Shown piece after piece: positions 6,223 to 13,261 of a DNA stretch of 18,606 nt. The notes under the pieces were generated by a model. That model was not told where the DNA came from, searched no databases, and saw only the letters and a list, made by a program, of their open reading frames with translations. How positions within the stretch are numbered: the stretch's first letter is position 1; every line of letters starts with the position of its first letter. The position numbers were made by a program, and so were the translations under genes. Source of the DNA: DASPKX01 sp035627835 (GTDB lineage Bacteria > Verrucomicrobiota > Verrucomicrobiia > Limisphaerales > SXQI01); assembly GCA_035627835.1 (NCBI GenBank), contig DASPKX010000068.1:1-18606 (forward strand). Reading direction: 5' to 3'.

Positions 6223-7254
6223 ATGGAGGTGTTGGAACTGAAGCCGCCGTTGCCGCCGATGGAGGCTTTGTCCGTGGATGAGCTGCCAGAGGGCCCTGAG
6301 TGGCAGTACGAGCCAAAATGGGATGGTTTTCGATGTCTGGTCTTCCGGGATGGCGACGAGGTTCAACTGCAATCCAAGTCAGGCCAGCCTCTCGCGCGTT
6401 ACTTTCCTGAAGTGGTGGAAGCGGTCCGAGCGCTTAAGCCGAAGCAATTCGTTCTCGATTCTGAGTTAGTGATTCCTGAGGGCCAGGGCCTTTCATTCGA
6501 CAAGCTGCTCCTCCGCCTGCATCCAGCCGAAAGCCGAGTTAAGAAACTGGCTGCTGCGGATCCTGCGCTCGTGATTGTTTTTGACCTGCTCGCCGACGCA
6601 AAAGGAAAGTCCCTTCTCCGAACGGCTCTGAAAGAACGTCGTGCAGCATTGGAGGACTTCGCAAAACACTTTGAAGGCCATGATCGGTTGCGCCTTTCAC
6701 CAGCGACCACTGACATTAAAACAGCGCGGAAATGGTTGGCGGCCGCAGGTGAAAGCCTCGACGGGATCATGGCCAAGCGGCTCGACTTCGACTATCGCTC
6801 CGGTGATCGCACCGGGATGGTGAAGCACAAGACTTACCGCAGCGCCGATTGCGTGGTGGGCGGATTCCGATATGCCGCGAAGAAAAAGGTCGTCGGCTCG
6901 TTGTTGCTGGGCTTGTTTGCTGACGACGGATTGTTGCACCACGTAGGCTTTTGCTCAGGGATTAAGGCCGCTGAGAAAGCAGCGCTCACAAAGCAGTTGG
7001 AGGGACTGGTGAAGCCGCCGGGATTTACGGGAAAAGCTCCAGGCGGCCCAAGTCGTTGGGCGCCTGAACGGGACACCGAGTGGCAACCGTTAGCCCACAA
7101 GCTGGTGGTGGAGGTAACCTACGACCATTTCAGCGGCGGCCGTTTTCGGCATGGGACAGGATTCATGCGTTGGCGCCCCGATAAGGCGCCGGAACAATGC
7201 ACTTACGACCAGGTGCTCAAGAACAAGAGCGGCGCGCTGAAGCTGTTGAAATGA
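6223..7254 (+). CDS. ligC: LigC-type ATP-dependent DNA ligase
   Basis: 343-aa stand-alone ATP-dependent ligase that seals nicks in DNA. The adenylated lysine is Lys32 in motif I, EPKWDGF (30-36). Asp79 and Glu81 are in LDSELVIP. Motif III is VFDLL (119-123). Motif IV is DGIMAKR (180-186, with Asp where Glu is common). Motif V is MVKHKTYR (199-206). An OB-fold domain follows and ends in the LigC-like FRHGTGFMRWRPDKAPEQCT. There are no polymerase or nuclease domains, so this is not a full LigD. I chose the ATG at 6223; a TTG at 6187 in the same frame would add 12 residues with no family support. No clear Shine-Dalgarno sequence is visible. The mycobacterial relatives serve in repair and act as back-up ligases to the NAD-dependent replicative enzyme. 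No Ku gene is nearby. Confidence 0.9.
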   Translation: MEVLELKPPLPPMEALSVDELPEGPEWQYEPKWDGFRCLVFRDGDEVQLQSKSGQPLARYFPEVVEAVRALKPKQFVLDSELVIPEGQGLSFDKLLLRLHPAESRVKKLAAADPALVIVFDLLADAKGKSLLRTALKERRAALEDFAKHFEGHDRLRLSPATTDIKTARKWLAAAGESLDGIMAKRLDFDYRSGDRTGMVKHKTYRSADCVVGGFRYAAKKKVVGSLLLGLFADDGLLHHVGFCSGIKAAEKAALTKQLEGLVKPPGFTGKAPGGPSRWAPERDTEWQPLAHKLVVEVTYDHFSGGRFRHGTGFMRWRPDKAPEQCTYDQVLKNKSGALKLLK

Positions 7255-7293
7255 AAAAGCGCGGTGAGCCCAACCCAAAGAAGCTCACCGCGC
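7254..7293 (-). terminator. Intrinsic terminator of the outer-membrane protein gene
   Basis: A perfect 11-bp stem, GCGCGGTGAGC (7259-7269) with GCTCACCGCGC (7283-7293) and a 13-base loop. Read on the minus strand, the stem is followed by five T residues (complement of AAAAA at 7254-7258). It serves the minus-strand gene ending at 7319 and touches the ligase stop codon. On the plus strand no T-run follows, though the hairpin could still mark the ligase mRNA end. Confidence 0.8.
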
Positions 7294-7318
7294 CCGCAGT
7301 GTCAGACGGAGGAAGCGC

Positions 7319-8425
7319 CTAAAATTGTTTGGCGATGTTCGCGGTGACGATGAAGTCAGCGAAAGCCGCGTCGCCATGGCGGTAAACGCCGCTCGTGGCG
7401 GTGAAACGCTCATCCGCCACGCTGCGTTCGCGATTGCGGTAAACAGCCACCGGCGTCGTCACACCGAAGGTCCAACCATTCTTCATCACGCTCAAGCCAG
7501 GCTCAATTGAGATCGCATAGCCAGGGCGGCGGAAGCCGTCACTGTCACCGAGCGCATCGCGCACGGGCACACCTTCAATGCGGCCGCCAAGGCTCAGGGC
7601 GACACCCCATGGCTCCCAGAGAATGTAGCTCAAGCCCGCGCGCCCCAGGTATTGGTCTGGAATGCTCATGGTTTGCTCGAACGGATTCCCGCGCGCGCGG
7701 CCGGTGCGTGTTGGAGTCCCATTGTCGTTCTCTGGATTGAACAAGTAGGAGCCCTGCACATAAGCGCTGAGCTTCGGCATAATTGAGTAGAAGCCAAACA
7801 ATTCGGTCGTGAAACCCCAGCCACCGTCGCCAGGTTGGATTGATTGATCAACGTAACCGATCACAGGGCCGTTCGTGGTGTAGAAGGTGTCGGTTGCGCG
7901 ATAATCGCCGGTAGGGAATTTAGGTCCGATGCCGACGGAGAGGTTGCCCTTCGGGTTCTTGGCTGGATCGATGATCCATGCATAAACGCCGGCGCGCACA
8001 TCGCCCAGCCCGCCTGCGGAGCTGCCGTGGCGCGTGGCATTGTCGTGCTCGTACCATGAAGTGCGATAGGAATGCACGAATGGCAATGTCAGCCCGACGT
8101 TGAAACGTTCGGTGATCGCGTAAAGGGCGGAAAGGTCGAAGAAGTGCGAGTCGTTGATGACTTCATTGCCGATCTGAAAACGGGTTTTGTTCTCCTGGTC
8201 GCCGACAAAATGGCGGTCCGAGTGCAGCCAGCGATAGCTGAGGCTTGCCTGCCAGTCGCCCGCCTGGAGGTAACCGCTGCCATGCTCACCGCCGATGTGT
8301 GGCCCGCCCAGGCAAGCGCCGCCGCGCACGGCCACGCAGCCTTGGGCCTGGGATTCGGATGCAAAGAAGGCGCTGCCAGCCAGAACAGCGGCTGCCGCAA
8401 AGAGAGGGATGGATATGGTTTTCAT
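7319..8425 (-). CDS. Outer-membrane beta-barrel protein, MetA-pathway/transporter-like family
   Basis: 368-aa exported protein. Residues 1-27 form a signal peptide (MKTISIPLFAAAAVLAGSAF, cleavage after SQA). The rest shows alternating polar/aromatic strands and ends in Phe, the usual C-terminal mark of BamA-inserted barrels. The motifs FFDLSALYAITERFNVGLTL, GGLGDVRAGVYAW, GIGPKFPTGDY and QPGDGGWGF match my recollection of the family annotated 'putative MetA-pathway of phenol degradation' or 'transporter'. The substrate is unknown; the phenol link is only a family name. The mature N-terminus has two cysteines (GCVAVRGGAC) that may form a disulfide. The gene is transcribed alone, divergently from the megasynthase gene and convergent with ligC. 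No convincing promoter or Shine-Dalgarno sequence was found upstream. Confidence 0.8.
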   Translation of the reverse strand: MKTISIPLFAAAAVLAGSAFFASESQAQGCVAVRGGACLGGPHIGGEHGSGYLQAGDWQASLSYRWLHSDRHFVGDQENKTRFQIGNEVINDSHFFDLSALYAITERFNVGLTLPFVHSYRTSWYEHDNATRHGSSAGGLGDVRAGVYAWIIDPAKNPKGNLSVGIGPKFPTGDYRATDTFYTTNGPVIGYVDQSIQPGDGGWGFTTELFGFYSIMPKLSAYVQGSYLFNPENDNGTPTRTGRARGNPFEQTMSIPDQYLGRAGLSYILWEPWGVALSLGGRIEGVPVRDALGDSDGFRRPGYAISIEPGLSVMKNGWTFGVTTPVAVYRNRERSVADERFTATSGVYRHGDAAFADFIVTANIAKQF

Positions 8426-8517
8426 TTGGGTGATGCTGTGGGTAGGTGAAAATTGCTTAAGGGTGAACCAAATAGGGGCGAAATGCTGGTATTTGGGGGC
8501 TGAACGCTAAAGAACGG

Positions 8518-8637
8518 CAGGGTAAAGGAAACCCTGAAGCCTCGCCTATGGGAGTAGCGCCCCGAGAGCAGGCGCACCCCTGATTGTTGCTCGTGTCACC
8601 GGCCATAGACTCGGGGATGTTCAGAAACCCCCTGAAC
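8518..8637 (+). promoter_or_regulatory. Hairpin-rich leader of the megasynthase gene in the divergent intergenic region
   Basis: The 223-base gap 8426-8648 holds several pairings: CAGGGT/ACCCTG (8518-8523 with 8531-8536), CGCCT/AGGCG (8543-8547 with 8570-8574), the longer-range CCCCGAG/CTCGGGG (8560-8566 with 8610-8616), and GTTCAG/CTGAAC (8619-8624 with 8632-8637), which ends 11 bases before the ATG. Two of these compete (8543-8574 and 8560-8616 cross). No known riboswitch consensus was recognised and no standard promoter is obvious. It could be an attenuator, a structured 5' leader, or chance in GC-rich DNA. Confidence 0.35.
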
Positions 8638-8648
8638 CACCTAAGCGC

Positions 8649-11600
8649 ATGAGCAAGACATTCCTGAACCAGGAAGTGACCGAGCGATTCTCTCCTGAGC
8701 AGATCCAGAACCGCAAATGGGCCTATAGCAATGGCGGGCCGTTGCATATTCCTGCACACGCACCCAAGACTCTTACCGAAGCCATTCTACGCACCGCCCG
8801 CGAGTATCCAACCCACGGTGTTCGCTACGTCCAAGCGGATGGATCTGAGGATTTTCAGCCATATCCACAGCTTCTGGGTGAAGCGCGGCAGGTGTTGAGC
8901 GGCCTTCGGGCAAAAGGGTTGAAGCCGGGCGATCGAGTGATCCTCCAATGCGAGCGCCTGCGGGATCATTTTACGGCATTCTGGGCATGCGTGCTTTGCG
9001 GGGTTACTCCTGTCACTGTCGCCATAGCCCCATCGTACGAGGAGAAGAATGGTGTCGTAAACAAGCTCTACAACATTTGGAAGCTGTTGGAGGAGCCGCC
9101 AATTATCACCAACGCGCATTTAGAAAGCGCGCTCTCGCGCCTGCCTCAGGTGGCGGGGATGACAAGCCTTAGGTTGCTGAAGGTGGAGGAGCTGCGGCAA
9201 AACGAACCTGCTGAGGAGATTTACGACGCGAAGCCCAGCGACTTAGTTTTCTTCCAGCTCACGTCCGGAAGCACCGGGGTGCCGAAATGCATTCAGGAGA
9301 TCCATAGCGCGATCATTGCGCACATCCATGGCTCGCAGCAGTTCTGTGGATACAGTCCCGACGACATGGTCATGAGCTGGCTGCCCGTTGATCATGTGGT
9401 GCCAATTCTCACGATGCACCTCAAGGATGTGTATCTCGGTTGCAACGAAATCCAGTGCAAGAGCGACTACATTCTCGCAGACGCTCGCCGGTGGCTCGAC
9501 TTGATGGACAATTACCGCGTCACGCACACGTGGTCGCCGAACTTTGCATTCAAGCTGGTGGCCGATCGCTTGAAGCAAGACGGCGGGAGGGGTTGGGATC
9601 TCTCCTGCGTGAAGTTTCTCATGAACGCCGGCGAGCAAGTGACATTGCCGGTCGTCACCGATTTTCTGAAGGAGACAGCGAAGTTCGGCATACGCGAGGA
9701 AGCCATGCAGCCGGCGTTCGGCATGGCGGAGGTCTGCACCTGCATGACCTACACCAACGATTACTCGCCGAAGACCGCCGCGCTCCGCTTCAAGAAAGCA
9801 ACGCTGACCGGGCTGCTTGAGCCCGCGCCGGAGAATGATCCAGCCTCTGTCACTTTCATCGACTTGGGGCCGCCAGTGCCCGGCATCGAAATCCGCATTA
9901 CTGACAACGAGAACAAGCTGGTGCCCGAAGGGGTCATCGGAAGGTTCCAGATTCGCGGCGCGAGCGTGACTCCGGGTTATTTAAAGAATCCCGAGGCCAA
10001 TGCTGCCGCCTTTGTGGGCGACGGCTGGTTTAACACCGGCGACATCGGTTTCATTCTCAATGGCCGCCTTACGCTCACCGGGCGCGAGAAGGAGATGATC
10101 ATTGTTCGCGGCGCCAATTTCTACTGCTACGAAATCGAGGATGTCGTTAACAGCGTCGAAGGAGTCGAGCCGACATTCACGGCCTCGTGCGCTGTCTCCG
10201 ACGCGAGCACTGGCAGCGAGGGGTTGGCGATTTTCTTCGTGCCGAAAGCGCATCCTGCGGACATGACCATTGCGAATGATGACCCCGCTTGGCCGCAAGT
10301 CGTGCAGCTCGTGCGGAGCATAAAAACAAAAGTCGCTGCGAATCTCGGCATCAGCCCCTTGGTGGTGTTGCCGCTGACCAAGAAGACGTTCCCCAAAACC
10401 ACCAGTGGGAAGATCCAACGCACGCACCTGAAAAAAGGCTTTGAAGCCGGTGAGTTTGCGGCCTTGCAGCAGGCTCTCGCGGCAAAGACCGGCGTCACAA
10501 AAAAGGCCGCAGGAGACGAGCGCGAGCGCAAGCTGTTGTTGGCCTGGCAAAACGTCCTTGGCACTGCAGAACTCGGGGTTGAGGATAACTTTTTCGAGAT
10601 CGGGGGCGATTCATTGCGGGCGATGCAAATCCTCGCGCGCGTCCGGGAAAGTTTCGGTGTCGAGCTGCCGCTCAGCTCCTTGTTTGGGCCAGGGGCAACG
10701 ATCGCGGGCATGTCCAGATTGATCGAAACGGAGGCTAAGAAGGGCTCTCGCAGCAACGGCATTCCGAAAGCTCCCGCAGGCGCAACAATTCCCCTCACCG
10801 CCGCGCAAGAACGCATTTGGCTCCTTGAGCAGATGGAAAGCGGGCCTGCTGTCTATAATGTTGGCTTGCTGCTGCGTATCACCGGTGACGTGAACGTGGC
10901 AGCGGTGCGGAAGTCGCTTGAGCTTCTCACAACGCGGCATGCCGTGCTGCGCACCAGCTACCACTGGACCGGCAAGGCTGTGGAGCAACTCGTCGCTGAA
11001 CAGATCGAGCTGCCCTTCAGCGTCGAAGAGGCTCATGGAGCTTCTGAAGCCGCGATGATCACCAAAGCGCGGGTGGAAGCGCTGGAGCGATTCGACCTTG
11101 CTCAGGCGCCGCTTTGGCGCGCCAAGCTGCACAGAGTCGACGCCCGGTCTTGCTACCTGGCCTTCACGTTCCATCAAACAATCACGGATGTTTGGTCCCT
11201 GCAGAATTTCGTTCGCGAGCTTGGGCAAGCGTATGAGGCCGCAACTGCGGGACGCGCGCCGGAGTTCGCACCGCTCCCGATTCAGTTTAGCGACTTTGCT
11301 TTCTGGCTGCGGCTGCAAGCGAGCGGCGCCCACGCCGCTGAGGGGCTGCAATACTGGAAAACGCAGTTGGCGAATCCGCCTCGGATCTTTGAAGCGCTCG
11401 CGCCAGACAACACGCGCCAAAGCAAGGCCACGCACACAGCCGCGCTTATCGCCGAACCGGTGGAAAAAGAGATTGCTGCGAAGGTGCGGGCAGTCGCGCG
11501 CAAAAACGGCGCAACCTACTTTATGGCTGTGCTCGCCGCATACGAAGCGTTCCTGCACAAGAAAACAGGGGTGCGCGATGTGTTGCTTGGGTCCGCTCTG

Positions 11601-12152
11601 GCTGGACGCTCGCGTGTCGAAACGGAGAAGCTGCTTGGGTTCCTGGTGAACACCGTGGTCTTCCGCAGCAAAGCGGCTGAAGGCACGACGTACAACGACC
11701 TCATCGCCCAGGCGCGCGAGCAAGCCTTGGGAGCGCATGCGAATCAGGAGGTGCCTTTCGAGAAGCTGCTGGATGAGCTTAAGCCGGAGCGGCAGCCAAA
11801 CCGGCCCCCACTCTTCCAGGCATGGTTAAGCGCGTGGGAGCCATTGCCAGAAGTGGAAGCGGGCAACCTGCGGATCGAAGCGGCCCACCTCTGGACATCG
11901 GGCGCCCAGCACGATATCAGCGTGTTCGTGAAGGACTGCGAGCAGAACCCGACATTGTTCTGGGAATACAATCCTGACCTCTACAACGAGAGCACGATTC
12001 GCGCCTTCATCAGTGAGTTCAACACACATCTGCGGAAGCTGTGCGACAACCCGGAAGCGCCTTTGGACCTGCCAAAAGCAGCAGCCTCGTCCACGCCCGA
12101 AGCCAGCTCAATCGGCCAATTCCGCCGCAAGCGGGTGGCGGTGGCTGCATGA
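8649..12152 (+). CDS. Three-domain NRPS-like megasynthase: acyl-AMP ligase, carrier protein, condensation domain
   Basis: 1167 aa. The adenylation domain (~1-600) has A3 LTSGSTGVPK (204-213), FGMAE (357-361), NTGDIG (462-467), GREKEMIIVRG (478-488) and Lys588 in TTSGKIQR. Segments SPNFAFKLVADRL, FLMNAGEQV and RGANFYCYEIE resemble fatty acyl-AMP ligases more than amino-acid A domains, so the substrate is probably a carboxylic acid (inference). The carrier domain (~622-693) has Ser655 in GGDSLR for phosphopantetheine. A condensation domain (~712-1140) follows, with TAAQERIWLLEQ, FLVNTVVF and ANQEVPFEKLL. Its HHxxxDG motif reads HQTITDV (842-848), losing the catalytic second His and the Gly. There is no thioesterase or second A domain, so one activated acid would be joined to a free acceptor, or the C domain has another role. 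The ATG at 8649 has no clear Shine-Dalgarno sequence. The product is not predictable. Confidence 0.92.
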   Translation: MSKTFLNQEVTERFSPEQIQNRKWAYSNGGPLHIPAHAPKTLTEAILRTAREYPTHGVRYVQADGSEDFQPYPQLLGEARQVLSGLRAKGLKPGDRVILQCERLRDHFTAFWACVLCGVTPVTVAIAPSYEEKNGVVNKLYNIWKLLEEPPIITNAHLESALSRLPQVAGMTSLRLLKVEELRQNEPAEEIYDAKPSDLVFFQLTSGSTGVPKCIQEIHSAIIAHIHGSQQFCGYSPDDMVMSWLPVDHVVPILTMHLKDVYLGCNEIQCKSDYILADARRWLDLMDNYRVTHTWSPNFAFKLVADRLKQDGGRGWDLSCVKFLMNAGEQVTLPVVTDFLKETAKFGIREEAMQPAFGMAEVCTCMTYTNDYSPKTAALRFKKATLTGLLEPAPENDPASVTFIDLGPPVPGIEIRITDNENKLVPEGVIGRFQIRGASVTPGYLKNPEANAAAFVGDGWFNTGDIGFILNGRLTLTGREKEMIIVRGANFYCYEIEDVVNSVEGVEPTFTASCAVSDASTGSEGLAIFFVPKAHPADMTIANDDPAWPQVVQLVRSIKTKVAANLGISPLVVLPLTKKTFPKTTSGKIQRTHLKKGFEAGEFAALQQALAAKTGVTKKAAGDERERKLLLAWQNVLGTAELGVEDNFFEIGGDSLRAMQILARVRESFGVELPLSSLFGPGATIAGMSRLIETEAKKGSRSNGIPKAPAGATIPLTAAQERIWLLEQMESGPAVYNVGLLLRITGDVNVAAVRKSLELLTTRHAVLRTSYHWTGKAVEQLVAEQIELPFSVEEAHGASEAAMITKARVEALERFDLAQAPLWRAKLHRVDARSCYLAFTFHQTITDVWSLQNFVRELGQAYEAATAGRAPEFAPLPIQFSDFAFWLRLQASGAHAAEGLQYWKTQLANPPRIFEALAPDNTRQSKATHTAALIAEPVEKEIAAKVRAVARKNGATYFMAVLAAYEAFLHKKTGVRDVLLGSALAGRSRVETEKLLGFLVNTVVFRSKAAEGTTYNDLIAQAREQALGAHANQEVPFEKLLDELKPERQPNRPPLFQAWLSAWEPLPEVEAGNLRIEAAHLWTSGAQHDISVFVKDCEQNPTLFWEYNPDLYNESTIRAFISEFNTHLRKLCDNPEAPLDLPKAAASSTPEASSIGQFRRKRVAVAA

Positions 12153-12162
12153 TCCTAGGATC
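12151..12162. repeat. 12-bp perfect palindrome at the megasynthase stop codon
   Basis: GATCCTAGGATC reads identically on both strands and overlaps the TGA stop (12150-12152). It has no loop long enough for a good hairpin and no T-run, so it is not a terminator; it could be a protein-binding site or chance. Confidence 0.35.
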
Positions 12163-12186
12163 GAAACTCAAGCAAGAACGTCAACT

Positions 12187-12370
12187 AACCACGAAGCGCA
12201 CGAAGAACACGAAGGAACGAAGAAGAAAGTTAGAGCAGTATAGAGCATCAATTGGCGGGGTCGGAATGCGGTCGTGATTCCAATGTGATCCCTGCAGAGA
12301 GAGTGGAAGCAGGCCTGCCGCTAAGTCTTTCCTAATTCCCCCTTCGTGCTCTTCGTGTCCTTCGTGGTTT
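12187..12370. repeat. Inverted-repeat element with three 9-base CACGAAG units in each arm
   Basis: The left arm (12187-12215) reads AACCACGAAG, then CGCACGAAG, then AACACGAAGG. The right arm (12341-12370) is its near-perfect reverse complement, with three CTTCGTG units at 9-base spacing ending in CTTCGTGGTTT. About 125 bases lie between the arms with no recognisable gene. It fills most of the gap between megasynthase and methyltransferase. The architecture suggests a small non-autonomous mobile element or palindromic intergenic repeat. I recall this ACCACGAAG/CACGAAG repeat as common in Verrucomicrobiota and Planctomycetota intergenic DNA, where it gives spurious peptides of the type NHEGHEEHEG. 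Confidence 0.65.
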
Positions 12371-12388
12371 GTAAATGCTTTCATAACC

Positions 12389-13138
12389 ATGCTCGAGGCT
12401 CTCCAAAGCAAAATCTACGGCTCTGGCCTCTGGCACCGAGTCTTCAAGACGAACGCCGAGGCCGATCATTGGGTGGAGGCGATCGACCGGATTGTCGCCT
12501 GGTATAACGGGGAGGAGCATTACCATTTCCCGCCGCCGGCCGAGGAGCTGAAGGAGAAGCGGTTCGACGAGAAGAAGAACGCGCTGCTAACCTGGATCCG
12601 GGTGGAGTTGCAGCACGCCACTTACCTCCAGGATCTGCAGCTTCGGGCGGATTCATTCGTGGGGATGCGCGTGGCCGATATAGGCTCAGGCCCAATGCCA
12701 ACGCTGCTGGTGTTCAAGGATTGTGAACGGCATTGCATTGACCACTTGCTGGCCGCCTACAAGTGGCATGGATTCCCCCTGGACGAGTTCAATGACTCGA
12801 TCCACTGGATCGACGCGAAAACGGAAGCCCTTCCCACGCCTGACGGTTTCTTCGATGTCATTATTTCCAGGGACGCTTTGGACCACGTTGACGATTTCGC
12901 GCAAACAGCCAGAGAGATTCATCGCGCCTTAAAACCAGGAGGGTGGCTCCACTTCTCGATCAACTACCATCACGCAACCTCTTCGGAGCCACAGGAGTTG
13001 GACGATCACCGTGTCCTCGCGGCGTTCAGCGGGCACAACCTGCGGAAGCTAAAAGAACTTCCCGGAGCGTGGGGTTTTAAGACCGGCAAAACGGTCATCT
13101 GGACGAATGTCCCGGAAGACCGGCTGGCCCCGATTTAG
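12389..13138 (+). CDS. SAM-dependent methyltransferase, class I (type 11-like)
   Basis: 249-aa predicted methyltransferase. The N-terminal ~85 residues are helical and charged, perhaps a substrate-recognition cap. SAM-binding motif I is VADIGSGP (95-102). The acidic post-strand region is near 140-146 (WIDAKTE). FFDVIISRDALDHVDDF (154-170) matches the strand-4 'D-x-V/I-x-S-x-x-x-L-x-H' motif. LKPGGWLHFSI (181-191) is the classical post-II/III signature. The substrate is unknown. It lies 236 bases after the megasynthase on the same strand and might modify its product, but the inverted-repeat element in the gap argues against tight co-translation. There is no obvious Shine-Dalgarno sequence; the ATG at 12389 lies 18 bases beyond the repeat. 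Confidence 0.85.
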   Translation: MLEALQSKIYGSGLWHRVFKTNAEADHWVEAIDRIVAWYNGEEHYHFPPPAEELKEKRFDEKKNALLTWIRVELQHATYLQDLQLRADSFVGMRVADIGSGPMPTLLVFKDCERHCIDHLLAAYKWHGFPLDEFNDSIHWIDAKTEALPTPDGFFDVIISRDALDHVDDFAQTAREIHRALKPGGWLHFSINYHHATSSEPQELDDHRVLAAFSGHNLRKLKELPGAWGFKTGKTVIWTNVPEDRLAPI

Positions 13139-13175
13139 CGGCCCTCCGGGCAACTTTCGCGTCCATTTCTTGTGG

Positions 13176-13240
13176 TTGACACCCCCGAAGCGCGTACATA
13201 GCTTTACACGCTGCTTTTCGGGCGGGATTTGCCTCCCGAA
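13176..13240 (+). promoter_or_regulatory. Candidate promoter and leader hairpin of tig
   Basis: A perfect -35 box TTGACA (13176-13181) is followed by a 17-base spacer and a weaker -10, TAGCTT (13199-13204). Downstream, TTCGGG (13217-13222) can pair with CCCGAA (13235-13240), giving a hairpin in the 5' leader just before the GAGGA ribosome site at 13253-13257. The assignment rests on the consensus match and its position ahead of trigger factor. Confidence 0.5.
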
Positions 13241-13261
13241 GGCGTGTTTATTGAGGATTTT

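Noticed and set aside
8518..8616. Possible c-di-GMP, cobalamin or TPP riboswitch upstream of the megasynthase
   Set aside because: Short resemblances such as AAACCCTGAAGCCTCGCC were compared with remembered consensus cores, and none matched over the required conserved positions on either strand.
10611..11738. 375-codon minus-strand frame inside the megasynthase gene
   Set aside because: It lies wholly antisense to clear carrier and condensation domains; its composition is Arg-rich and low in motifs, as expected for a shadow.
12181..12411. Minus-strand frame giving NHEGHEEHEG-type peptide
   Set aside because: This is the translated CACGAAG repeat, a known source of spurious short proteins.
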